This document shows positions 7,624 to 11,895 of a DNA stretch of 11,895 nucleotides, one piece after another. The stretch covers positions 1 to 11,895 of the forward strand of contig JAXDJH010000011.1 of assembly GCA_034663635.1 (NCBI GenBank). The letters run 5' to 3'. The DNA is from JAXDJH01 sp034663635. Lineage in GTDB: Bacteria; Actinomycetota; CADDZG01; WHSQ01. The number at the start of each line of letters is the position of its first letter. Positions within the stretch are counted from its first letter, which is position 1. The notes under the pieces are model-generated. The model was given only the letters and a program-made list of their open reading frames with translations. It was not told the DNA's origin and did no database searches. Position numbers and translations under genes: made by a program.

Positions 7624-8403
7624 TCAGCGGCGCTGCCGGAGGGCCTCGAATAAGACGATCGAGCCCGCCACGGCCACATTGAGAGACTCCGCTTGGCCCG
7701 GCATGCGTATGGCCACGGTTTCATCGAGGGACTCCGAGATGTCGTCGGGCAGGCCCCAGGATTCATTGCCGACCACGATGGCAAGGAGTGGCGGCGTCAG
7801 GTCTGCGTCGTACAGGTCTGACTCGGCCCCCGCCTCGGTGCCCACAACCTTGTAACCCAGTTCCTTGAACTGGGTTACCGCGTCGGTGAGCTCGATCTCG
7901 ACCGCCGTGGCGATCCTGAAGGTTGCGCCCGCCGCCGAACGCACGACCTTCGGAGACCACGGATCGACCGATCCCTTCGTGAATGTGACCAGGTCGCATC
8001 CGGCGGCCGCCGCGCTGCGAAGAAGAGTTCCCGCGTTCCCCGGGTCGCGGATCTCCCCGAGCACGAGGCTCAGTCCCGTCCCGGCTCGTCGATCCCATCC
8101 CGGAGGCGACGTGATCTCCCCCACCGCCACGATGCCCTGAGGAGTGGTCGCATCCGATATCGCCTTCATGACCGACTCGGTCACGTCGATCACCGGCACT
8201 CCGAACTCGCGGCAGAGGGCCACGAGATCGTCATGTCCGTCTTGGACGAAGACCTCAGTTAGGGGCCAGCCGGTCTCGATCGCTTCGGCCACGCCCTTGG
8301 GTCCCTCGATGAGGAAGCGACAAGAATCCAGTCGTTCGCGACGGCGATTGAGCCTGCGCGCCGACTGAACGCGCGGGTTCGAGATGCTGCTTATGACGGC
8401 CAT
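7624..8403 (-). CDS. SpoU/TrmH-family RNA 2'-O-methyltransferase
   Basis: SAM-dependent methyltransferase of the SPOUT superfamily, methylating a ribose 2'-OH in rRNA or tRNA. The 259-aa chain has an N-terminal substrate-binding domain (about 1-100; SNPRVQSARRL, FLIEGPKGVAEA) and a knotted catalytic domain. Motif 1 is EIRDPGNAGTLLRSA (117-131, with N123 and R129), motif 2 IVVGNESWGL (209-218) and motif 3 ESLNVAVAGSIVLFEA (239-254); all are intact. The equivalent gene beside rplT in mycobacteria is named tsnR; the exact target nucleotide cannot be deduced here. The ATG has no Shine-Dalgarno sequence and is separated from rplT by 22 bases holding a perfect 14-base palindrome, which suggests weaker or structure-controlled translation compared with the ribosomal-protein genes upstream. 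Confidence 0.94.
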   Translation of the reverse strand: MAVISSISNPRVQSARRLNRRRERLDSCRFLIEGPKGVAEAIETGWPLTEVFVQDGHDDLVALCREFGVPVIDVTESVMKAISDATTPQGIVAVGEITSPPGWDRRAGTGLSLVLGEIRDPGNAGTLLRSAAAAGCDLVTFTKGSVDPWSPKVVRSAAGATFRIATAVEIELTDAVTQFKELGYKVVGTEAGAESDLYDADLTPPLLAIVVGNESWGLPDDISESLDETVAIRMPGQAESLNVAVAGSIVLFEALRQRR

Positions 8404-8410
8404 GTCGCGC

Positions 8411-8424
8411 CGAGGGCGCCCTCG
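8411..8424. repeat. 14-bp perfect palindrome between rplT and the methyltransferase gene
   Basis: CGAGGGCGCCCTCG is a perfect GC-only-core palindrome filling most of the 22-base gap between the rplT stop and the next ATG. As RNA it can form only about a 5-bp stem with a 4-base loop, and no T-run follows, so it does not look like a classical terminator. It sits where the ribosome binding site of the methyltransferase gene would be expected, so it could lower translation there or mark an RNA-processing point. Confidence 0.5.
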
Positions 8425-8425
8425 A

Positions 8426-8788
8426 TCAGGCTTCTTGGAGGGATTTCTTGGCGACCTCGGCCAGCGCCGCGAAAGCTTCGGGCTCGTTGACGGCGAGCTC
8501 GGCGAGGATCTTCCGATCCACCTCGACCTCGGCGACCCGCAGTCCGGCGATCAGCTTGCTGTACGAGAGTCCGTTCAGGCGAGCAGCCGCGTTGATGCGA
8601 GTGATCCACAGCCGTCTGAAGTCCCCTTTGCGAGCCCGGCGGTCGCGGAACGCGTAGACGCCGGAGTGAAGTACCTGCTCGTGTGCCGCCTTGAAGTGCT
8701 TGCCCCTTGCGGAGTAGTAGCCCTTCGCCTGCTTCAGTACGCCTTTACGCTTCTTGCGGCCAGGAACGCCGCGCTTGACCCTAGGCAT
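8426..8788 (-). CDS. rplT: 50S ribosomal protein L20
   Basis: Primary 23S rRNA-binding protein needed early in assembly of the large subunit; in several bacteria it also represses its own operon by binding the mRNA leader. The 120 aa are full length. The basic N-terminus MPRVKRGVPGRKKRKGVLKQ and the RRLWITRINAAARLNGLSYS block (from residue about 58) are diagnostic. The ATG has a strong GGAGGAG ribosome binding site (about 8795-8801 on the minus strand), and the gap to rpmI is 16 bases. It is third in the infC-rpmI-rplT set, the near-universal order. Confidence 0.98.
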   Translation of the reverse strand: MPRVKRGVPGRKKRKGVLKQAKGYYSARGKHFKAAHEQVLHSGVYAFRDRRARKGDFRRLWITRINAAARLNGLSYSKLIAGLRVAEVEVDRKILAELAVNEPEAFAALAEVAKKSLQEA

Positions 8789-8804
8789 CTGCCACTCCTC
8801 CTTC

Positions 8805-8999
8805 CTATTTCCCGAGCATGCGGCGAACGCGCTTGCGGTCCGCCTTAGCGATCAGGGCCGGTGAATTGAGTTTTCTCTTCCGTTTCTGAGTTTTCTTCTC
8901 GAGGATGTGGTTCGCGAACGCGCGGCGACGTTTGATCTTGCCGTTCGGCGTCACCTTGAACCGCTTCGCGGCCCCCCGATGCGTCTTCATCTTCGGCAT
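8805..8999 (-). CDS. rpmI: 50S ribosomal protein L35
   Basis: Small basic large-subunit protein of 64 aa, the usual length. MPKMKTHRGAAKRFKVT at the start and a C-terminal DRKRVRRMLGK are typical. The ATG lies only 4 bases after the infC stop, and its perfect AAGGAGGT ribosome binding site is formed by the last codons and stop of infC (about 9004-9011), so its translation is expected to be coupled to IF3 synthesis. Confidence 0.97.
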   Translation of the reverse strand: MPKMKTHRGAAKRFKVTPNGKIKRRRAFANHILEKKTQKRKRKLNSPALIAKADRKRVRRMLGK

Positions 9000-9003
9000 C
9001 GGC

Positions 9004-9669
9004 TCAACCTCCTTCTGCTCTAGTGATCTTCGGTGGCTTCTTCTTGTCTTCTTCGTCTTCTTCTTGCTCCGCCGCCGAGGGCTCCGTCACGGGCGCCGGC
9101 TGCGGTTCGATCCGCTGGGGCCGGACCCTGGGGGCCGGGCTGGAGCGAGGCGTGACCGCTTCTTTGTACGGACCGAGAACCATGGTCATGTTGCGGCCAT
9201 CGACCTTGGGAGGGGTGTCGACCTTTGCGATCTCCGCGACGTCTTCGGCGAGCTTGTCCAATAAGCGCCGGCCGAGGTCCTGGTGAGCCATCTCGCGGCC
9301 TCTGAACATGATCGTCACCTTGACCTTGGCACCCTGGCGAAGGAAGCGCTCGACGTGACCCTTCTTAGTTCCGTAGTCGTGACGGTCGATCTTCGGCCGC
9401 ATCTTCATCTCTTTGACCACGATGAGGGACTGCTTCTTGCGAGCTTCCTTCTGTCGCTGATCCTGCTCGTACTTGAATTTGCCGTAGTCCATGATCCGGC
9501 AAACAGGCGGATCGGCTTGACCTGCGACCTCGACCAGATCGAGATCCTGTTCGGTGGCCATGGCCAGTGCATCTTTGGTGTCGATGATGCCGATCTGCGA
9601 ACCGTCCTCAGCGATGACCCGGACCTTGGGGACCCGGATGCGATCGTTGACCCTCAGATCTGTTGCGAT
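9004..9669 (-). CDS. infC: Translation initiation factor IF-3, probable rare ATC start
   Basis: IF-3 binds the 30S subunit, keeps it apart from 50S and checks start-codon and initiator-tRNA pairing. From the ATC at 9667-9669 the protein is 221 aa. The N-domain (1-75) has RVNDRIRVPKVRVI and ICRIMDYGKFKYE-type residues (PVCRIMDYGKFKYEQ, 55-69). The C-domain (85-170) has VVKEMKMRPKIDRHDYGTKK and VKVTIMFRGREMAH. A tail of about 50 residues (171-221) is rich in Pro, Glu, Asp and Lys, as in other actinobacterial IF-3s. I prefer ATC because AAGGAGAGG sits at the right spacing before it and its product aligns with the family's N-terminus (ISAEPRINDR in Streptomyces, from memory). An in-frame ATG at 9715-9717 is the alternative; it adds an Arg-rich 16-residue leader but has no ribosome binding site. 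Rare starts on infC let IF-3 repress its own synthesis. Confidence 0.96.
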   Translation of the reverse strand: MATDLRVNDRIRVPKVRVIAEDGSQIGIIDTKDALAMATEQDLDLVEVAGQADPPVCRIMDYGKFKYEQDQRQKEARKKQSLIVVKEMKMRPKIDRHDYGTKKGHVERFLRQGAKVKVTIMFRGREMAHQDLGRRLLDKLAEDVAEIAKVDTPPKVDGRNMTMVLGPYKEAVTPRSSPAPRVRPQRIEPQPAPVTEPSAAEQEEDEEDKKKPPKITRAEGG

Positions 9670-9673
9670 GAAC

Positions 9674-9682
9674 CCTCTCCTT
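9674..9682 (-). promoter_or_regulatory. Ribosome binding site that decides the infC start
   Basis: The minus strand reads AAGGAGAGG, with 7 bases between GGAG and the ATC codon at 9667-9669. No ATG, GTG or TTG lies in frame at a usable distance downstream. The in-frame ATG at 9717 lies upstream of this site and so cannot use it. This supports ATC as the start. Confidence 0.75.
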
Positions 9683-9696
9683 CGTCGACGGCAAGG

Positions 9697-9708
9697 ACCC
9701 CCGGGGGT
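9697..9708. repeat. ACCCCCGGGGGT palindrome upstream of infC
   Basis: A perfect 12-base palindrome in the infC leader, between the alternative ATG (9717) and the ribosome binding site. If it folds in the mRNA it makes a short, very GC-rich stem just upstream of the site. Confidence 0.6.
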
Positions 9709-9732
9709 GGTTTTCATCCCCGGACGCGAAAA

Positions 9733-9778
9733 ACCGGCAACGCCAAGACCTGACGTCACCGGCAACGTGAACCAAGAC
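9733..9778. repeat. Imperfect direct repeat in the infC leader
   Basis: On the plus strand, ACCGGCAACG followed by CCAAGAC (9733-9749) is repeated as ACCGGCAACG, TGAA, CCAAGAC (9758-9778). The two copies match at all 17 shared bases and differ only by the 4-base insertion. Transcribed with infC, the copies would compete for the same pairing partners. Confidence 0.75.
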
Positions 9779-9787
9779 GCGGTTCAC
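9767..9787. repeat. Perfect 7-bp hairpin in the infC leader
   Basis: GTGAACC (9767-9773) and GGTTCAC (9781-9787) form a perfect inverted repeat around a 7-base loop. It overlaps the second copy of the direct repeat: the four inserted bases (TGAA) are what create the stem. There is no T-run, so it is more likely regulatory than a terminator. Confidence 0.65.
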
Positions 9788-9880
9788 CGGCTGACCTCCG
9801 GACCCCCCTGGCCTCTTGATGCTCGCCGGGAGGTGAGAGCTAGAACTGCTGCCCTTCTTGGCGACACTTCGCAGTTAGGG

Positions 9881-9888
9881 AGTATAAC
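9881..9888. promoter_or_regulatory. Overlapping divergent -10 boxes (infC operon and DUF1844 gene)
   Basis: AGTATAAC reads as TATACT on the minus strand (9881-9886), pointing to infC, and as TATAAC on the plus strand (9883-9888), pointing to the gene at 9897. Minus-strand transcription would start near 9874 and give a leader of about 205 bases. Plus-strand transcription would start near 9895-9897, almost at the ATG. Matches to a -35 element are weak on both sides (a TTGGCG on the plus strand at 9858-9863, spacing 19). Inferred from the sequence only. Confidence 0.45.
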
Positions 9889-9896
9889 GACCCGTC

Positions 9897-10382
9897 ATGA
9901 GAGACCACGAGGACCAGGAAGAGGGTCGTCCACGCCCCCGGGTAGTCGACAAGCGCATCTCAGCGCGAGGGCCTGATGACCCCGCGCCAGAACCCAAGGC
10001 AACGGTGACGTCGCCGACCCCAGCCGAACCGCCCGCGCCCGAGCCGGTGCCCTCCGACATCGGTGGGCAACACCCCTCGGAGGTCTGGACGCCGGAGCAG
10101 GAGGCGGAAGCCCGTCGGATCGCCCAAGAGATCGCCGAGACACCCAGCCTCGACTGGGTCATCAATACCGCAGTCACCCTCGCCAACGTTGCGGCGACGA
10201 AGATCGAGCTGGGAGATCCGGCCGACGCCGGGCTCGCGATCGACGCCCTCGCTGCGATGGTCAATTCGTTGTCCGGGAAACTGGCGGACGCCGAAGCCCC
10301 GCTTCGGCAGACCCTCGCCCAATTGCAGATGGCTTACGCGGAGAGGTCGATGAATCCCCCGCCGCAGGGGTCCGCAGGCTGA
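9897..10382 (+). CDS. DUF1844-like conserved actinobacterial protein
   Basis: Cytosolic protein of 161 aa with no signal peptide or membrane segment. Residues 1-65 are low-complexity, charged and proline-rich (for example TPAEPPAPEPVP). Residues 66-150 are predicted helical: WTPEQEAEARRIAQEIAETP, then LDWVINTAVTLANVAATKIELG, AGLAIDALAAMVNSLSGKL and APLRQTLAQLQMAYAER. This pattern matches DUF1844 proteins, small helical proteins of unknown function that I recall lying beside infC in Streptomyces. The ATG is used because no other start exists before residue 121; the AGGGAG at 9876-9881 is too far away (15 bases) to serve as a good ribosome binding site, so a leaderless mRNA is plausible. The family call comes from pattern and neighbourhood, not a search. 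Confidence 0.75.
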   Translation: MRDHEDQEEGRPRPRVVDKRISARGPDDPAPEPKATVTSPTPAEPPAPEPVPSDIGGQHPSEVWTPEQEAEARRIAQEIAETPSLDWVINTAVTLANVAATKIELGDPADAGLAIDALAAMVNSLSGKLADAEAPLRQTLAQLQMAYAERSMNPPPQGSAG

Positions 10383-10391
10383 CCCTCAGCC
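10377..10391. repeat. Small inverted repeat joining two convergent stop codons
   Basis: GGCTGA-CCC-TCAGCC is a perfect 6-bp stem with a 3-base loop. Its inner bases are the TGA of the DUF1844 gene and, on the other strand, the TGA of the sortase gene. There is no T-run on either side, so any terminator role is weak; it may be only a consequence of two similar gene ends three bases apart. Confidence 0.4.
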
Positions 10392-11132
10392 GGCCAACTT
10401 TCCGTACGCGATCAGGTTGTCCGCATAGTGACCCGTCCCAGGGTCGATGTCTCCCTTGCAGGTGATCAGCTTCAGCGTCGGCTTGGACGTCGGCCCATAG
10501 ACGGAGCGCGTGGGAAACAGATCCTTATCGACTTGTTCGATCCGCACGATCTGGAATACGAACTCGTTACCCCGACGATCCACGACCCCGACCTCGTCAC
10601 CGACGCGGAGTTTCTTCAGGGGCCAGAAGATGCCCGGCCCGGTTCGCGAGTCGTAATGACCGACGATCACTGCCGAGCCGTTCTCGCCCGGCCTGGGCCC
10701 TCGAGCGAACCACCCCGCCTCCTGCGCGTCCGAGGGAACCTCGAGCGTTCCATCGCTCTCCAGTCCCATCCGCTCAACCGGCGCGTAGATCCCGAGCCTC
10801 CATACGATGAGCGCCTGAGGATTCGCACTATGTCCCTTACTTCGTCCTCGGGCTTCGGACCCGAAATCGGCAGGGCGAGAGCTCTCCAGCGCGACGAAAC
10901 GAGCCGACTGCGTCGAAATAGGGCCACGCATCTGTATCAGCGCTCCGGCCACTACCGAATAGAGAACGAGTGCGATCGCCGCGCCTCGGGCGGCGTGCCT
11001 CAACTCTCGCCTTCGTGCATCGGAGCGCGCCATGGCCGACTCCGACCACGGATACAGCGCGTGGCCGAGGGAACAGAACCCACGCTGGTCTCGGACTACG
11101 CCATCACAACCTGAGCAATAGGCGGTCTTCAC
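10386..11132 (-). CDS. Class-F-like sortase with a cysteine-rich N-terminus
   Basis: Membrane-anchored transpeptidase expected to cleave a sorting signal and attach the protein to the cell surface. From the GTG at 11130-11132 it has 248 aa: a zinc-ribbon-like segment (C6-x2-C9-x10-C20-x3-H24), one membrane helix (about 50-68) and an extracellular sortase barrel (about 105-246). The catalytic histidine is in AVIVGHYDSRTGP (H159), followed by VYGP, and the cysteine is in LKLITCKG (C225). After C225 there is no arginine (DIDPGTGHYADNLIAYGKLAG, positions 228-248), although sortases normally have their catalytic Arg here. The GTG has no ribosome binding site. The ATG at 11031-11033 has GGAG 6 bases upstream and would give a conventional 215-aa sortase without the cysteine segment. 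It follows the gene for its likely substrate by 16 bases. Family secure; start and activity open. Confidence 0.9.
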   Translation of the reverse strand: MKTAYCSGCDGVVRDQRGFCSLGHALYPWSESAMARSDARRRELRHAARGAAIALVLYSVVAGALIQMRGPISTQSARFVALESSRPADFGSEARGRSKGHSANPQALIVWRLGIYAPVERMGLESDGTLEVPSDAQEAGWFARGPRPGENGSAVIVGHYDSRTGPGIFWPLKKLRVGDEVGVVDRRGNEFVFQIVRIEQVDKDLFPTRSVYGPTSKPTLKLITCKGDIDPGTGHYADNLIAYGKLAG

Positions 11133-11148
11133 CTGAAAGGGCCCGGCG

Positions 11149-11598
11149 CTAGGCAGCGCGCCGGCGTCCTATGAACGCTCCGATGCCCGCGGCGACAACT
11201 GCTCCGGTAAGCAACGAGACCAGCAGAGTGGCAGTTGCCTCGTCCGACATCCCGCCAAGGCCGGTGTTGGCGGCTCCCTGTGGCACCGCGGCGGGAGCGG
11301 ACCCCGAGGATGCTGCGTTCGAGGAGTTCGACGACAGAACCAGTTCGCCGTTCTCCGATGTTGCAGCGGCCTGCTCTTCTGCGTGTGCGGCTGCAGAAGC
11401 AACGCTTTCGCCCATGCACACTTTCGGATCCGTGACGGTGACCCAGGTGCCGTCCTGAAGCTGGACCTGAGCGCCCACCTTCCCTTTGATGCCCTCATAG
11501 GTCGGGGCGCAATCGAGTCGTTGTTGCGCCTCGGCTCCCGAGGCGACCACGATCATGAAACCGATGGCCATTGCGACGACCGCGATGCTTTTGCGCAC
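11149..11598 (-). CDS. Secreted small protein with LPXTG-like (AANTG) sorting signal
   Basis: Exported protein of 149 aa, probably fixed to the cell surface. It has a signal peptide (1-24: positive MRKS, hydrophobic core, GAEA before QQ), a small folded part with two cysteines (C30, C61) that could form a disulfide (QVQLQDGTWVTVTDPK between them), a Ser/Ala/Asn-rich linker (about 66-105), then VPQGAANTGLGG (105-116), a hydrophobic segment (about 121-143) and GRRRAA. The last three parts make a cell-wall sorting signal in which AANTG stands where LPXTG is usual. The sortase gene follows at once, which supports an enzyme-substrate pair. The GTG start has an AGGAGG site 5 bases upstream. I do not recognise the mature domain; its function is unknown. 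Confidence 0.85.
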   Translation of the reverse strand: MRKSIAVVAMAIGFMIVVASGAEAQQRLDCAPTYEGIKGKVGAQVQLQDGTWVTVTDPKVCMGESVASAAAHAEEQAAATSENGELVLSSNSSNAASSGSAPAAVPQGAANTGLGGMSDEATATLLVSLLTGAVVAAGIGAFIGRRRAA

Positions 11599-11603
11599 GG
11601 CAA

Positions 11604-11609
11604 CCTCCT
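11604..11609 (-). promoter_or_regulatory. Ribosome binding site of the sorting-signal protein gene
   Basis: AGGAGG on the minus strand lies 5 bases before the GTG at 11596-11598 and fixes that start; the signal peptide begins exactly there. Confidence 0.8.
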
Positions 11610-11700
11610 CGTTTTAGCTCTTTGGGCTCCTTCGGTGCTGGTCCCTTTTCACCCTATACGCGTACTTTTTGGGGTAGGGCCACGACGGGCCGGACGCGAG
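11610..11700 (-). promoter_or_regulatory. Probable promoter and leader region of the surface-protein operon
   Basis: The 146 bases between the two minus-strand genes hold the terminator of the upstream gene and this stretch. A TATAGG (11653-11658) could be a -10 box, giving a leader of about 48 bases; I see no good -35. It overlaps a TACGCGTA palindrome (11657-11664) that could be a protein-binding site. A separate promoter is expected because of the terminator, but the exact elements are a guess. Confidence 0.3.
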
Positions 11701-11726
11701 AAGGCCCCCGGTTTCCCGGGGGCCTT
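11701..11726 (-). terminator. Terminator-like hairpin after the cold-shock gene
   Basis: AAGGCCCCCGG (11701-11711) and CCGGGGGCCTT (11716-11726) form a perfect 11-bp stem with a 4-base loop (GAAA on the minus strand), 18 bases after the cold-shock stop codon. Only two T follow on the minus strand, but GC-rich hairpins with short T-tracts are common actinobacterial terminators. It should separate the cold-shock transcript from the surface-protein genes. Confidence 0.8.
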
Positions 11727-11744
11727 TGACATTTTATTCGTCGC

Positions 11745-11895
11745 TTAAACGGGGCGGACGTTGCTCGCCTGCTTGCCCTTCGGACCATCGGTGACGTCGA
11801 ACTCGACCGCCTGGCCCTCCTGAAGGGACTTGTAACCCTCCGACTGGATCGCCGAGAAGTGCACGAAGACATCCTCGCCGTCGGACTGAGAGATA
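11745..11895 (-). CDS. Cold-shock-domain protein (C-terminal part, cut by window edge)
   Basis: RNA chaperone or RNA/single-strand-DNA-binding protein of the CspA family, a five-stranded OB-fold barrel. The minus strand reads ISQSDGEDVFVHFSAIQ from the edge, containing the RNP2-type motif DVFVHFSAI. It continues through EGYKSLQEGQAVEF and VTDGPKGKQASNVRPV to a TAA at 11745-11747. About 49 residues are visible, some 17-20 short of a typical 67-aa protein; the start, RNP1 motif (usually KGFGFI, just upstream) and any 5' leader are outside the window. The DGPKG-QA-NV ending is typical of actinobacterial CspA. Confidence 0.95.
   Translation of the reverse strand, partial: ISQSDGEDVFVHFSAIQSEGYKSLQEGQAVEFDVTDGPKGKQASNVRPV

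Larger units (their letters stand above)
9670..9875 (-). promoter_or_regulatory. Long structured leader of the infC operon
   Basis: About 200 bases of untranslated leader lie between the presumed promoter and infC. It contains a 7-bp stem hairpin (9767-9787), a 17-base direct repeat with a 4-base insertion in one copy (9733-9778), a TGACGTCA palindrome (9751-9758) and an ACCCCCGGGGGT palindrome (9697-9708) about 28 bases upstream of the start. In Firmicutes and gammaproteobacteria infC operon mRNAs carry autoregulatory structures bound by L20; a similar role here is inference. I could not match it to a known leader family by eye. Confidence 0.5.

Noticed and set aside
6731..7855. Plus-strand open frame of 374 codons opposite pheS, the kinase and the methyltransferase
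   Set aside because: It spans three well-supported minus-strand genes, is Arg/Ser-rich in its first part as antisense frames in GC-rich DNA are, and shows no domain.
8411..8424. Palindrome after rplT as a Rho-independent terminator
   Set aside because: As RNA it allows only about 5 bp with a minimal loop and has no T-run; the following ATG is 8 bases away.
11654..11872. Minus-strand 72-codon frame covering the right edge
   Set aside because: It runs through the terminator hairpin in a different frame from the cold-shock protein, whose VFVHFSAI motif identifies the correct frame.
1..11895. CRISPR array, tRNA/rRNA gene, insertion sequence or prophage
   Set aside because: I found no regularly spaced repeats, cloverleaf-like sequences, transposase motifs or target-site duplications; nearly all the sequence is explained by housekeeping genes.

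Overview
This GC-rich window looks like chromosomal core sequence from an actinobacterium (Actinomycetota), probably not one of the well-studied genera. Supporting signs are the infC-rpmI-rplT-trmH-(histidine kinase)-pheS-pheT order, an IF3 with a long charged C-terminal tail, a DUF1844-type gene divergent from infC, a class-F-like sortase next to a small exported protein with a sorting signal, and a PASTA-tailed class A penicillin-binding protein. I see no mobile element, CRISPR array, tRNA or rRNA.

Layout. Positions 1-1917 (+) hold the 3' part of a bifunctional penicillin-binding protein. It is convergent with a nearly gap-free minus-strand train of nine genes between 1919 and 9669. In transcription order these are infC, rpmI, rplT, a SpoU/TrmH RNA methyltransferase, a short soluble histidine kinase, pheS, pheT, argF and a 3-methyladenine DNA glycosylase. 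Gaps are 0-25 bases or overlaps, except for the argF-glycosylase junction, whose start is unclear. No terminator is visible inside, so most or all of it could be one transcript. The infC leader (about 9670-9875) is long and rich in repeats and hairpins. Its likely -10 box overlaps an oppositely oriented one serving the DUF1844 gene (9897-10382, +), which may be leaderless.

The right end is a small surface-protein module on the minus strand: a secreted protein with an AANTG-type sorting signal (11149-11598), followed 16 bases later by its presumed sortase (10386-11132). An 11-bp-stem hairpin at 11701-11726 separates it from a cold-shock protein that runs off the right edge.

Main points of interest: (1) the glycosylase lies in the same frame as argF behind a single TGA, and its conserved N-terminus has no usable start codon in front of it; (2) the sortase has a CxxC...CxxxH N-terminus and no arginine after its catalytic cysteine; (3) infC probably starts at a rare ATC codon; (4) the infC leader has an unusual set of repeats and hairpins next to an overlapping divergent promoter; (5) a sensorless histidine kinase is embedded in the translation operon and overlaps pheS.
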